A stretch of 64,000 nt of DNA, taken from assembly GCF_004920835.1 (NCBI RefSeq), contig NZ_QFHO01000015.1:37508-101507 (forward strand). The letters run 5' to 3'. The translations under genes and the position numbers were made by a program. The DNA is from Stenotrophomonas maltophilia (lineage in GTDB: Bacteria > Pseudomonadota > Gammaproteobacteria > Xanthomonadales > Xanthomonadaceae). Below, one piece after another: positions 29,526-38,043 of the stretch. Below the pieces are notes generated by a model. That model did not search any database and had not been told where the DNA came from. It worked only from the letters and a program-made list of their open reading frames with translations. Each line of letters opens with the position of its first letter. Positions within the stretch are counted from its first letter, which is position 1.

Positions 29526-30640
29526 TGGGGCGCCGCATCCCGGTCCTTGCCGCGGCATTGGCGGCTGCTCTGCTGGCAGGCTGCACGCCTGCCACCGGCA
29601 ATGATCCGGCCGTGGCCGCCCCAGCAGCGAAGCCCGCGGCACAGCGGGCGGTGGCGACCATCGCCGAGGCATTTGTCACTCCACTGACCCCGGCCGACAA
29701 CATCGATTCGCCGGCGGCGTGGCGTGCGCCGGATGGCAAGCTGTGGCTGATTGCCACCGCCAAGGCCACCGACAAGCTGGTGGTCTACGATGGCAGCACC
29801 GGCCAGCACCTGCGTGACGTTGGCAGCAGCGGCACCGGGCCAGGGCAGTTCGATCGCCCAAACGGCATTGCAGTGACCGACGACCTGCTGTGGATCGTGG
29901 AGCGCGACAATCATCGCGTGCAGGTGCTGAGCCTGCCGGACTTCACCCCGCTGGCAACATTCGCTGCCGAGGATCTGCGCAAGCCGTACGGGTTGTGGGT
30001 CGACCGCCGTGCCGATGGCTACAGCGTCTACGTCACCGACTCCTGGGACAACGGCGAGGATGCGCAGGGCCGTGACATCCTGCCGCCGCTGGCCGAGCTG
30101 GACAAACGCGTGCGCCAGTACCACGTGACCCGCGACGGTGCCAGGGTCGAAGCGAAGCGCGTGGCGGACATCGGGGATACCAGCGAGGCTGGCGCACTGC
30201 GTGTGGTGGAATCGATCTGGGGCGATCCGGAGAACGATCGCCTGTTGATCGCTGAAGAGGATGAAAGCTACGCCAGCGAGTTCAAGGTCTACACCCTGGC
30301 CGGGCGTTTCACCGGCACCACCTTCGGCCGCGATGTGTTCAAGGCGCAGGCTGAAGGCGTGACCCTGCGCACCTGTGGCAAGGACGGCTGGTGGATCACC
30401 ACCGAACAGGGCAAACAGCGCAGCGTGTTCCATCTGTTCGACCGGCATACGCTGAAGCCGGTGGGTGCGTTCCAGGGCAATACGGTGGCCAACACCGATG
30501 GCATCTGGTTGATGCAGCCGGCCAGCCCACGCTTCCCGCACGGTGCGCTGTATGCGGTGCATGACGACCAGGGCGTGGTGGCCTTCGACTGGGAGAGCAT
30601 CGCCAAGCAGCTCGCGCTGCCGCTGGAGTGTGGCGCATGA
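29525..30640 (+). CDS. Beta-propeller phytase (3-phytase) lipoprotein
   Basis: Predicted lipoprotein (lipobox LLAGC at ~19) of 371 residues. Beta-propeller phytase motifs are present: DNIDSPAAWRAPDGKLWLIATAK resembles the DDADDPAIWV..L..GTDK start of the family. Later blades include RPNGIAV, YGLWVDRRADGYSVYVTD and NTDGIWLMQPASPRFPHGAL. Would remove phosphates from myo-inositol hexakisphosphate with Ca2+. The start codon overlaps the receptor stop (TGATG). An in-frame GTG one codon earlier is possible. Confidence 0.82.
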   Translation: MGRRIPVLAAALAAALLAGCTPATGNDPAVAAPAAKPAAQRAVATIAEAFVTPLTPADNIDSPAAWRAPDGKLWLIATAKATDKLVVYDGSTGQHLRDVGSSGTGPGQFDRPNGIAVTDDLLWIVERDNHRVQVLSLPDFTPLATFAAEDLRKPYGLWVDRRADGYSVYVTDSWDNGEDAQGRDILPPLAELDKRVRQYHVTRDGARVEAKRVADIGDTSEAGALRVVESIWGDPENDRLLIAEEDESYASEFKVYTLAGRFTGTTFGRDVFKAQAEGVTLRTCGKDGWWITTEQGKQRSVFHLFDRHTLKPVGAFQGNTVANTDGIWLMQPASPRFPHGALYAVHDDQGVVAFDWESIAKQLALPLECGA

Positions 30641-32004
30641 GCGGCCAGTGCGTGATGCGTTCGCTGGTGCTTGGCCTGCTGCTGGTATTGCCGTCGCTGG
30701 CGTCTGCGGCGGCCGAGCCGAACACCCAGCTGCCGGCAGGCAGCCGCTACTACGCAGCATCCACGGTGCCGGATCGCATCGTGGCATCGCCCGCGGCCGA
30801 TCCCGGCCATGGCTTTGCCGTGGCCTGGCGTACTGATGGCAGCGTGCAGGCGCCGCTGCTGGAGATTGCCGTGGCCGGTGACTCACCGGCCATCCAGGGG
30901 ATCCGCCAGGTGCGTGCGACGACCCGCGCACTGCAGACCGAGAACGGGCTGTCGCATCATCATCGCGCGGACATCAGCGGCCTGCAGCCGGATACCCAGT
31001 ACGTCTACCGCGTGCAGGGCAATGGCAGCTGGAGCGCCTGGAACCAGCTGCGTACGCTGGCCGCCGCCGACCAGCCGTTGACGCTGCTGTACTTCGGCGA
31101 TACCCAGAACAAGAACGTCAGCCATGTCAGCCGCGTGATCCGTGCCGCGCAGAAGGCCGCACCGGAGGCACGCATGAGCCTGTTCGCCGGTGACCTGGTC
31201 AGCGGCGGCGACAACATGGATGACAGCGAGTGGGGCGAGTGGTTCGCTGCCGTCGGCTGGCTGGCGCAGGAAACACTGGTGGCGCCGGCGATAGGCAACC
31301 ACGAGTACTTCGAGGAATTCGAGGACACCCCGCAGGAACGCCGCGTGCTGGGCAAGCATTGGCCGGTGACGTTCGCGCTGCCGGGCAATGGCGCCACCGC
31401 CGCGCAGCAGACCAGCTACTGGTTCGATGCACAGGGCGTGCGCGTGGCCGTGGTTGATGGTACTTCGGCACTCGACCTTGGCACGGCCAAGGCGCAGGCG
31501 CAGTGGCTGGACAAGGTGCTGACCGGCAATCCGCAGCCATGGACCATCGTGCTGCTGCACCAGCCGTTCTATTCGCCGCGCGAAGGCCGCGAGAACGCCG
31601 CGCTGCGTGATGTGCTGTTGCCGGTGGTGCGCCGCCACAACGTGGACCTGGTGCTGCAGGGCCACGATCACACCTACGGCCGTCGCGGTGAAGGGCAGGG
31701 CGCCACGCCTCAGTACGTGGTGACCGTGGCCGGGCCCAAGCAGTACCGCCTTTCCGGCGAAGCACGCAGAACGATGGATCCGGTGGCCGAAGACACCCAG
31801 CTGTTCCAGGTGCTGCGCATCGATCCGCAGCAACTGCGTTACGAGGCGCGCACGGTGACCGGTCGCCTGTACGACGCGTTTGAACTGCGTCGTGATGCCA
31901 AGGGCGGCAAGCAGCGGCTGGAGCAGCGCGAGGGCCGCATCACTTCGCGTGAATGCCCCCGTGCGCAGACTGCCAAAGGTCGCGCAGACCGTTGTTGGGA
32001 GTGA
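30637..32004 (+). CDS. Secreted purple-acid-phosphatase-like metallophosphoesterase
   Basis: 455 residues with a signal peptide (VLGLLLVLPSLASAAA). An N-terminal fibronectin-like domain (~45-140) ends in TQYVYRVQGNGSWSAW. The metallophosphatase core shows GDTQ, GDLVSGGDNMDD, GNHEYFE, LLHQPFY and QGHDHTYGR in the right order for two-metal binding. Starts at ATG 30637, overlapping the phytase stop (ATGA). Likely releases phosphate from esters produced by the phytase. Confidence 0.88.
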   Translation: MSGQCVMRSLVLGLLLVLPSLASAAAEPNTQLPAGSRYYAASTVPDRIVASPAADPGHGFAVAWRTDGSVQAPLLEIAVAGDSPAIQGIRQVRATTRALQTENGLSHHHRADISGLQPDTQYVYRVQGNGSWSAWNQLRTLAAADQPLTLLYFGDTQNKNVSHVSRVIRAAQKAAPEARMSLFAGDLVSGGDNMDDSEWGEWFAAVGWLAQETLVAPAIGNHEYFEEFEDTPQERRVLGKHWPVTFALPGNGATAAQQTSYWFDAQGVRVAVVDGTSALDLGTAKAQAQWLDKVLTGNPQPWTIVLLHQPFYSPREGRENAALRDVLLPVVRRHNVDLVLQGHDHTYGRRGEGQGATPQYVVTVAGPKQYRLSGEARRTMDPVAEDTQLFQVLRIDPQQLRYEARTVTGRLYDAFELRRDAKGGKQRLEQREGRITSRECPRAQTAKGRADRCWE

Positions 32005-32015
32005 GAGGAAACGCC

Positions 32016-32627
32016 ATGACGACACGTCGTATCGTCCCGATGGCCGCCATCGGCGGTGCACTGCTGATTCTGGCCGGTGCGGTTGCTGCTGCCGACGCGG
32101 TGCTGCATCCGTTCCTGGTCGCGCAGCCGAAGCAGGCCCCGCTGGAGGTGAACCTGGCGGTGGAGATCCCCGCTGGCAGCTTCACCAAATACGAGATCAA
32201 GGAAGACGGTCTGGTGCATGTGGACCGCTTCCAGTCGATGCCGGTGGCCTATCCGGCCAACTACGGCTCGATGCCGCGCACGCTGGCCGGTGACAACGAT
32301 CCCCTGGATGCGCTGGTGTTGACCCGTGAACCACTGCATCCGGGCGTGATCGTGCGCTTCCGGCCGATCGGCTACCTGAAGATGATCGACGGCGGCGAGC
32401 ATGACGAGAAGATCATCGGCGTGCCCACCGACAAGGTCGACCCGACCTACGCCAACATCCGCGACCTGAAGGATCTGCCGGAAGTCGAGCGGCAGCGCAT
32501 CGAGGCGTTCTTCCGGGTCTACAAGGACCTGCCGACAGGCCGCAATCCGGTGCAGCTCAACGGCTGGGGCGATGCCGCCGAAGCGCGTGTGCTGATCAGC
32601 GAGGCGATGCAGCGTTTCGAGAGGTAG
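32016..32627 (+). CDS. ppa: Family I inorganic pyrophosphatase with N-terminal signal
   Basis: 203 residues. An N-terminal hydrophobic segment (IVPMAAIGGALLILAGAVAAADA) looks like a cleaved signal or anchor, unusual for cytoplasmic Ppa. The catalytic core is intact: KYEIKEDGLVHVDR, ANYGSMPRT, the GDNDPLDALVL metal motif and PTDKVDP. It follows the phosphatase by 11 bp with GAGAGGAA, so it belongs to the same operon and probably hydrolyses pyrophosphate in the periplasm. Confidence 0.88.
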   Translation: MTTRRIVPMAAIGGALLILAGAVAAADAVLHPFLVAQPKQAPLEVNLAVEIPAGSFTKYEIKEDGLVHVDRFQSMPVAYPANYGSMPRTLAGDNDPLDALVLTREPLHPGVIVRFRPIGYLKMIDGGEHDEKIIGVPTDKVDPTYANIRDLKDLPEVERQRIEAFFRVYKDLPTGRNPVQLNGWGDAAEARVLISEAMQRFER

Positions 32628-32648
32628 ATCCACGCCATGCGTGGATTC
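32624..32648. repeat. Single GTAG-type repeat
   Basis: GTAGATCCACGCCATGCGTG plus GATTC forms a hairpin that overlaps the stop codons of the convergent pyrophosphatase and SMI1-like genes. It probably serves as a shared terminator-like stem. Confidence 0.75.
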
Positions 32649-33231
32649 AGCCTCGCAGTGTTTCCAGCAGGCACTCGGCATCCAGGCGGTTGCCAAGCAC
32701 CTGCGCAACCGCCTGCACCGCGGCTTCCTCGTGCACGGCACGGATGCCCCCATCGTCATCATCGTCGTAGAGGTCGTCGCCGGCCTCCAGATACACGGTG
32801 CCGGCCGCCGCCAGAGCCGCCATCAGAGTGGGGACGTCGGCAACAATCTCGCCGGCATCCAGCAGGCCAGCACCGTGATGACTGAACAGCACGCGGCCGT
32901 CGTCCAGGTCGAGGATGAAGGGATCGGCGCCGCGGTCGGCAATCACCAGCCAGTTCGATGGCCAATCGTCGATGGGCTCGCCACTGATGCCGTGCCAGCG
33001 ATAGCCGGCCTGGTGGCTCCACAGGCGCTGCAGCGGCGGTATCCAGACATCAAGGCCAGGGATGGTGATACCGGCTGCACCCACCTTGGCACTGATCTCA
33101 TCGCCCAGCGGTCCGACCTGCGCGTAGAAGCGCGCCAGCACTGGGGGTAACGGGAATGGGCCCTGCCAGTCACCTTCGCGCTGGGCATGCAGCAGCCCGA
33201 AGCGGGCAAATGAGGTGTGCAGATCATTCAT
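32647..33231 (-). CDS. SMI1/KNR4 (SUKH)-like protein
   Basis: 194-residue cytoplasmic protein. The N-terminal LPPVLARFYAQVGPLG resembles the SUKH LPxxLxxFYxxxNG motif. A central WHGISGEPIDDWPSNWLVIADRGADPFILDLDDG is the strand block with the ...DWLVIADDGGGDPFFLDL pattern. An acidic run (YDDDDDGG) lies near the C terminus. SUKH proteins are often immunity factors for contact-dependent toxins, but no toxin gene is next to this one. ATG 33231. Confidence 0.75.
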   Translation of the reverse strand: MNDLHTSFARFGLLHAQREGDWQGPFPLPPVLARFYAQVGPLGDEISAKVGAAGITIPGLDVWIPPLQRLWSHQAGYRWHGISGEPIDDWPSNWLVIADRGADPFILDLDDGRVLFSHHGAGLLDAGEIVADVPTLMAALAAAGTVYLEAGDDLYDDDDDGGIRAVHEEAAVQAVAQVLGNRLDAECLLETLRG

Positions 33232-33340
33232 GGCAGGGTCCAGCGGGCAGCGGCCCGGCAGCCTAGCAGACGCGCTTCGCCTGCAATGCCTTCACCGCGG
33301 CTGGCTATCATGACCGCCTTCCATAACGAAGGCGGTGCAT

Positions 33341-34756
33341 GTGTCGGTAGCGTTGCTATGGTTCCGCCGTGATCTGCGGCTGCAGGACAATCCTGCCCTG
33401 CAGGCCGCGCTGGACGCCGGTCACGAGGTGGTACCGGTCTACATCCACGCGCCGCACGAGGAAGGCGAGTGGGTACCCGGTGCGGCCTCGGATGCGTGGC
33501 GCCACCGTTCACTGGGCGCATTGGACGCCGACCTGCGCGCGCGCGGTTCCTCACTGGTGCTGTGCGCCGGTGACAGCCTGCCGGCCTTGCAGGCGTTGAT
33601 CCAGCAGACTGGCGCCGAAGCGGTGTACTGGAACCGCAAGTATGAACCCGCCACCCAGCCACGCGACGCCACCATCAAGCGCACGCTGCGCGAGCAGGGC
33701 ATCGACGCACAGAGCTGCAATGGCAGCCTGCTGTTCGAGCCGTGGGATATCGCCACCCAGCAGGGCCAGCCGTACAAAGTATTCACGCCGTACTGGCGCA
33801 ACGTGCTCAGCCACTGGTGCCTGCCCGCGCTGCAGGCCGCACCGAAGGCGCTGACGGCACATTCGGTCGACAGCCTCGGGCTGGAGGAGTTGCGGCTCGC
33901 GCCCACGCTGGACTGGGACACCGGCTTCTGGGAGCACTGGCAGCCGGGCGAAGCCGGTGCGCTGGAGGCGTTGTCCGTGTTCGAGGACGGCGCGTTGCGC
34001 GGTTACCGCGAGCAGCGTGACCTGCCGGATCGCGTGGGCACCTCGCGAATGTCGCCGCACCTGCATTTCGGCGAGATCGCACCGTGGCGCATCGCCCACG
34101 CGCTGGAAGGGCTGCGCAGTGCGGGCACCGACGCCGATATCGATGGTTACCTGCGCCAGCTGGGCTGGCGTGATTTTGCCTATCACCTGCTGCACCACTT
34201 CCCGAAGACGCCCACAGACAACCTCAACCCGCGCTTTGACCGTTTCCCGTGGTCCACGCCCAGTGCCGCGCAGCTGCACGACTGGCAGCGCGGCAACACT
34301 GGCGTCCCGATCGTCGATGCGGGCCTGCGCGAGCTGTGGCATACCGGCTACATGCACAACCGGGTGCGCATGATCGTTGCCAGTTACCTGTGCAAGCATC
34401 TGCGTGCGCACTGGCTGCACGGTGCGCGCTGGTTCTGGGACACCCTGGTCGACGCGGACCTGGCCAACAACACGATGGGCTGGCAATGGGTGGCCGGCAC
34501 CGGTGCCGACGCAGCGCCGTACTTCCGGGTATTCAATCCAGTCACCCAGGCCGAGAAGTTCGATCCGCAGGCCCGCTACATCAGCCGCTGGGTGCCCGAG
34601 CTGGCAGCATTGCCGGTGAAAGCGCGCTTCGCGCCCTGGCAGCATCCGTTGCTGCTGGCCGCACATGCCCCGGACTATCCGCGCACGCCGCTGGTGGATC
34701 TGGCCGCGGGCCGGGATGCAGCGTTGGCCGCCTACCGTCAGTCGGGGGCAGGGTAA
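33341..34756 (+). CDS. phrB: Deoxyribodipyrimidine (CPD) photolyase
   Basis: Blue-light FAD enzyme repairing pyrimidine dimers. 471 residues: VALLWFRRDLRLQDNPAL antenna domain, FAD domain with GTSRMSPHLHFGEIAPWR, RQLGWRDFAYHLL, and the class I signature WDTLVDADLANNTMGWQWVAGTGADAAPYFR. GTG 33341 is preferred because AAGG sits 8 nt before it. The GTG at 33335 would place the ribosome site too close. Divergent from the SMI1-like gene. Confidence 0.94.
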   Translation: MSVALLWFRRDLRLQDNPALQAALDAGHEVVPVYIHAPHEEGEWVPGAASDAWRHRSLGALDADLRARGSSLVLCAGDSLPALQALIQQTGAEAVYWNRKYEPATQPRDATIKRTLREQGIDAQSCNGSLLFEPWDIATQQGQPYKVFTPYWRNVLSHWCLPALQAAPKALTAHSVDSLGLEELRLAPTLDWDTGFWEHWQPGEAGALEALSVFEDGALRGYREQRDLPDRVGTSRMSPHLHFGEIAPWRIAHALEGLRSAGTDADIDGYLRQLGWRDFAYHLLHHFPKTPTDNLNPRFDRFPWSTPSAAQLHDWQRGNTGVPIVDAGLRELWHTGYMHNRVRMIVASYLCKHLRAHWLHGARWFWDTLVDADLANNTMGWQWVAGTGADAAPYFRVFNPVTQAEKFDPQARYISRWVPELAALPVKARFAPWQHPLLLAAHAPDYPRTPLVDLAAGRDAALAAYRQSGAG

Positions 34757-34896
34757 AGCGCTCCTTGGTCGATCCAGTCAGTTAGCTGAACGCGGCCCTG
34801 TCGGCGTGCGGGATCATCATTCCGGCATCGCATTGGGCTGTTTATTCTCTTTGCGCCCGCAAGCCGCCGGCCCGACCGGAAACCAAGGAGAACCCC

Positions 34897-35592
34897 ATGA
34901 TCCGCAACACCACCCGCAACGTCGCACTGGCCCTGATGAGTGCGGCCGTCCTGTCGGCCTGCGCCACTGGCGGCTCCTATGTGCAGAGTGACCAGTACGG
35001 CAACCCGACCGAGCAGCAGAACCGCACCGGCCGCAACGCGCTGATCGGTACCGCCATCGGCGTGGCCGCCGGCCTGCTGACCGGTGACAGCGCCACGGAG
35101 CGTCGTCAGCACGCGCTGATCGGCGCCGGCATCGGCGCGCTCAGCGGCGCGGCCGTCGGCCAGTACCAGGACCGCCAGGAACGCGCACTGCGCGAGCGCA
35201 CCGCCAACACCGGCATCGATGTGCAGCGCCAGGGCGACAACATCATGCTGAACCTGCCGGACGGCATCACCTTCGACTTCGGCAAGGCGACCCTGAAGCC
35301 GCAGTTCTACGGCTCGCTCAACGGTGTTGCAGGTACCCTGCGTGACTACAACCAGACCATGATCGAAGTGGTTGGCCACACCGACAGCATCGGCAGCGAC
35401 GCAGTGAACAACCGTCTGTCCAAGGAACGTGCCGACTCGGTCGCGCAGTATCTGGTTGGCCAGGGTGTGCAGAGCGTGCGCATCGAAACCCTGGGCGCTG
35501 GCAAGTCGTACCCGATTGCCGACAACAGCACCGATGCCGGCCGCGCCAAGAACCGCCGCGTCGAAATCCGCGTGATTCCGCTCAAGCAGTAA
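34897..35592 (+). CDS. OmpA-family lipoprotein with glycine zipper (YiaD-like)
   Basis: 231 residues: signal with lipobox VLSAC (~22), a glycine-zipper segment (GTAIGVAAGLLTGD...GAGIGALSGAAVGQY) and a C-terminal OmpA peptidoglycan-binding domain (FDFGKATLKPQ, VVGHTDSIGSDAVNNRLSKERADSV, NRRVEIRV). It probably links the outer membrane to peptidoglycan. A 13-bp imperfect inverted repeat (35583-35611) spans the stop codon, followed by a clear terminator. Confidence 0.93.
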   Translation: MIRNTTRNVALALMSAAVLSACATGGSYVQSDQYGNPTEQQNRTGRNALIGTAIGVAAGLLTGDSATERRQHALIGAGIGALSGAAVGQYQDRQERALRERTANTGIDVQRQGDNIMLNLPDGITFDFGKATLKPQFYGSLNGVAGTLRDYNQTMIEVVGHTDSIGSDAVNNRLSKERADSVAQYLVGQGVQSVRIETLGAGKSYPIADNSTDAGRAKNRRVEIRVIPLKQ

Positions 35593-35637
35593 CGCTACGC
35601 GTTATTGCTTGAGCCGGTCCGGCCATCGGCCGGAACG

Positions 35638-35666
35638 AAAATGCCGCCCTTGCAGGCGGCATTTTT
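35638..35666 (+). terminator. Intrinsic terminator of the OmpA-family gene
   Basis: AAAATGCCGCC-CTTGCA-GGCGGCATTTTT: a stem with A/T flanks, readable in both directions, 45 bp after the stop. Confidence 0.9.
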
Positions 35667-35669
35667 GTG

Positions 35670-35752
35670 GGTGCCGAGCTTGCTCGGCAAGCCGATAGCG
35701 TTCCCGGTCGCGGCTGTTCCAATGGCGCCGACCAAGGTCGGCATCTACCAGG
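35670..35752. repeat. GTAG-type inverted repeat remnant before smeRv
   Basis: TGCCGAGCTTGCTCGGCA and GCGCCGACCAAGGTCGGCATCTACC are two stem-loops of the GTAG class in opposite orientation, lying between the OmpA-family gene and the convergent smeRv stop. Confidence 0.65.
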
Positions 35753-35778
35753 AAATTGGCGCGCGGCATCGTTGTGGA

Positions 35779-36810
35779 CTACGCCGCCGAAGCCGCGACC
35801 TTTTCCAGGATCCGCTTGCCGCTGATTTCCAACGCAGCGTCTTCCTTTTCCTTCTGCTGCTGCGCCAGCTTCGCGCCCGGGCACTGCGCCAGCATGTAAT
35901 TGGCGTCGAAGTTGAGCTTCTCGACCAGGAAGTCGACGAATGCACGTACCTTCGGCGAGACCAGGCGGCCGCCGGCGAACACGGCATTGAAGTCCACCTC
36001 CGGTCCGGTCCAGCCAGCCAGAACGCGGCGCACCATGCCTGATTCGACGAACGGCTTGGCCATCACATCGCCGGTCAACAGCAGGCCTTCGCCACACACC
36101 AGCGCACCATTGAGCGCGGACATGTCGTTGGCGGTCATCAATGGGGTGACCGGGAAGTCACGCAACTCGCCGCCATTCTCGCCCAGCTGCCAAGTGAAGC
36201 GCGGCGAGTTGCCGGTGTGGTACGGCTTGCGCATCGCCAGGATACGATGGAACTGCAGCTCTTCCGGATGCAGCGGCTCACCATAGCGTTCGATGTAGGC
36301 CGGGCTGGCGAACACCTGCGTGCGCAGGCTGCCGAGCTTGCGTGCCACCAGGTTGGAATCGGGCAGGGCACCCACGCGCAGAGCCAGATCGGCTTCGCCG
36401 GCAATCAGGTCCAGCTTCTCATTGCCCATATGCATGTCGAGGCGGATCTCTGGATACTGCGCATGGAACTGGCCCAGCAGCGGCGCAATCCAGGTGATGC
36501 CGATCGAATAGGGCACGGTGAAGCGCAGCCAACCGCGTGGGCCGGACTGCAGCTGGCTGACCGCGCTTTCGGCTTCTTCCAGTTCGCGCGCGATGCGCTG
36601 GCAGTGCTCGTGGTAGATCGAGCCGGCTTCGGTAAGGCCAAGGCGGCGCGTGGTCCGGTGCAGCAGGCGCGCACCCAGGCGCGTCTCCAGTTCCTGCACC
36701 TTGCGGCTGACCGTGGTCTTGGGCAGGCCGAGCGATTTGGCAGCGGCAATGAAACTGCCTTGCTCGACCACTTTGACGAAGATCAGCGTCTCGTTGAGAT
36801 CGTGGGACAT
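35779..36810 (-). CDS. smeRv: LysR-family regulator of SmeVWX (SmeRv)
   Basis: 343 residues. The N-terminal winged HTH (ETLIFVKVVEQGSFIAAAKSLGLPKTTVSRKVQELETRLGARLL) and LysR substrate domain are clear. It is divergent from smeU1VWU2X, exactly the position of SmeRv in S. maltophilia, where mutations in it cause efflux overexpression and quinolone/chloramphenicol resistance. The start at ATG 36810 is preferred over ATG 36843 because the HTH then begins at the usual position. The C-terminal 30 residues are Lys/Glu/Ala-rich beyond the effector domain. Confidence 0.9.
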   Translation of the reverse strand: MSHDLNETLIFVKVVEQGSFIAAAKSLGLPKTTVSRKVQELETRLGARLLHRTTRRLGLTEAGSIYHEHCQRIARELEEAESAVSQLQSGPRGWLRFTVPYSIGITWIAPLLGQFHAQYPEIRLDMHMGNEKLDLIAGEADLALRVGALPDSNLVARKLGSLRTQVFASPAYIERYGEPLHPEELQFHRILAMRKPYHTGNSPRFTWQLGENGGELRDFPVTPLMTANDMSALNGALVCGEGLLLTGDVMAKPFVESGMVRRVLAGWTGPEVDFNAVFAGGRLVSPKVRAFVDFLVEKLNFDANYMLAQCPGAKLAQQQKEKEDAALEISGKRILEKVAASAA

Positions 36811-36840
36811 GGTCTGGGATCCTGGACGTCGGGGATGGGA

Positions 36841-36903
36841 CAATCGTGACAGAACGATTGGACCGGGAGCGGGATGATTATTCCCCTTAATCAGGACTAA
36901 TCA
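36841..36903. promoter_or_regulatory. Candidate SmeRv operator region
   Basis: A perfect 7-bp inverted repeat CAATCGT-N6-ACGATTG (36841-36860) sits 30 bp upstream of the smeRv ATG. Farther right, TAATCA repeats directly at 36888-36893 and 36898-36903 (10-bp period), and GATTA-N7-TAATC overlaps it. LysR regulators bind ATC/GAT-type palindromes between divergent promoters, so this is the likely control region. Not experimentally proven here. Confidence 0.55.
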
Positions 36904-36957
36904 AGTAAAGGTTTGAGGTCTATCGTGGCGCCATTCGTTATTTGGAGCCCGTCCGCC

Positions 36958-37185
36958 ATGAGCCTGCGCAACATTCTTGCCCGTCTCCGGAACGCCGGCC
37001 AGAGCACCCTGGACCTGGCAATGACCGTTGAAGTCCGCCCGAGTTCCTTGGTGCACAAGGACTTCCGTGAGTTTACCGCGCCCATGCGTCAGCAGCGTGG
37101 CGGTGCCATCCGCCTGGTTCCCCACAAGGGCGACCGACTGCGCCGAATTGGGACTATCCCGGATTTGGGAGGAAATGTCCCGTGA
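36958..37185 (+). CDS. Possible small protein upstream of and coupled to smeU1
   Basis: 75-codon frame starting ATG 36958 (GGAG ~10 nt before). The sequence begins MSLRNILARLRNAGQ and is Arg-rich. Its TGA overlaps the smeU1 GTG start (GTGA). The third-base pattern of the first ~50 codons looks coding, and the last part less so. No family recognised. It could be a leader peptide or a real small protein. The published operon, as I know it, begins with smeU1. Confidence 0.4.
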   Translation: MSLRNILARLRNAGQSTLDLAMTVEVRPSSLVHKDFREFTAPMRQQRGGAIRLVPHKGDRLRRIGTIPDLGGNVP

Positions 37186-37952
37186 ATGGGATGCTGACGC
37201 CCGAAGTTCTGGTTCTCGGCGGCACCGGTGCCGTGGGGCAGGGCGTGGTTGGCGCATTGCTGGAAGCCGGCAGCCCGGTGCTGGTGGTCGGCCGCGATCC
37301 GGGTCGGCTGGCGGCGCTGCATGAGCAGTTCGCCGATGAGCCAGGCCTGGAAACGCTGCTCGGCTCGCTCAGCGACGATGGTTCGGCGCGTGCGCTGGCC
37401 GAGCGGGTCGCGCAGCGCCCACGGCCGCTGGCCGCTGTGATCGCGGCCTTGGGCGGTCCCTACCGGCGCGGTCGCGTGGTCGATCGCAATGGCAATGAAC
37501 TGCTCGGCGCGCTGCAGGCTGACCTGATGCCGCACGTGCACGCGGTGCGCCACCTGCTGCCGTTGCTGCAGGACAACGTGCACGCACGTCGCTACGTGAT
37601 GATCGGCAGCCCGGCCGCCGTCAAGCCGTGGGCCGGTTACGGCGAAAGCTCGATCACGGCTGCCGCGATGCGCATGTACGCGCAGGTGGTGCACCAGGAA
37701 GCGCAGGCGATCGGCGTGCGCGCGCAGATGCTGGAAGTCTGCAGCCCGGTGTGTACCCCGGCCAACGCGGCCAATGCCTGCATCGAGTGGCCGAGCTCGC
37801 TGCTGGTCGGCCGTCGCGTGGTCTCGCTGCTGGATGGATGCCGCGACAACCGCGCCGTCGTCCGTTGTGACAGCAGTGATGCCGAGCTGCCGCGTGGCCT
37901 GCTGCACCTGGAAATTCCACCTTTGTGGCGCGATACCGCCGGCGTTGCTTGA
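37182..37952 (+). CDS. smeU1: SDR-family protein of the SmeVWX operon
   Basis: 256-residue Rossmann-fold protein: VLVLGGTGAVGQGVVGALLEAG near the N terminus binds NAD(P). The canonical catalytic YxxxK is not evident (the corresponding region reads PWAGYGESSITAAAMRMYAQ), so activity is uncertain. GTG 37182 has GGAGGAAA 9 nt before it. ATG 37191 is an alternative. First gene of the five-gene efflux operon. Confidence 0.85.
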   Translation: MNGMLTPEVLVLGGTGAVGQGVVGALLEAGSPVLVVGRDPGRLAALHEQFADEPGLETLLGSLSDDGSARALAERVAQRPRPLAAVIAALGGPYRRGRVVDRNGNELLGALQADLMPHVHAVRHLLPLLQDNVHARRYVMIGSPAAVKPWAGYGESSITAAAMRMYAQVVHQEAQAIGVRAQMLEVCSPVCTPANAANACIEWPSSLLVGRRVVSLLDGCRDNRAVVRCDSSDAELPRGLLHLEIPPLWRDTAGVA

Positions 37953-37972
37953 CCTCGACCTTGGTTGAGGTC
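37951..37972. repeat. Single palindrome between smeU1 and smeV
   Basis: GACCTCGACCTTGGTTGAGGTC: a hairpin of the ...CCTTGG... GTAG-repeat class, without a clear GTAG head. It overlaps the smeU1 stop. Confidence 0.55.
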
Positions 37973-38043
37973 GCAGGATGCGCCGCCCGTTTTTGCAACA
38001 CGTTCTCATCTAGCTGTACCACCCCTCCGTACGGATGCATGCC

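Noticed and set aside
32647..33231. SMI1-like gene as immunity for a polymorphic toxin
   Set aside because: No toxin or secretion gene lies next to it. Only the family likeness can be supported.
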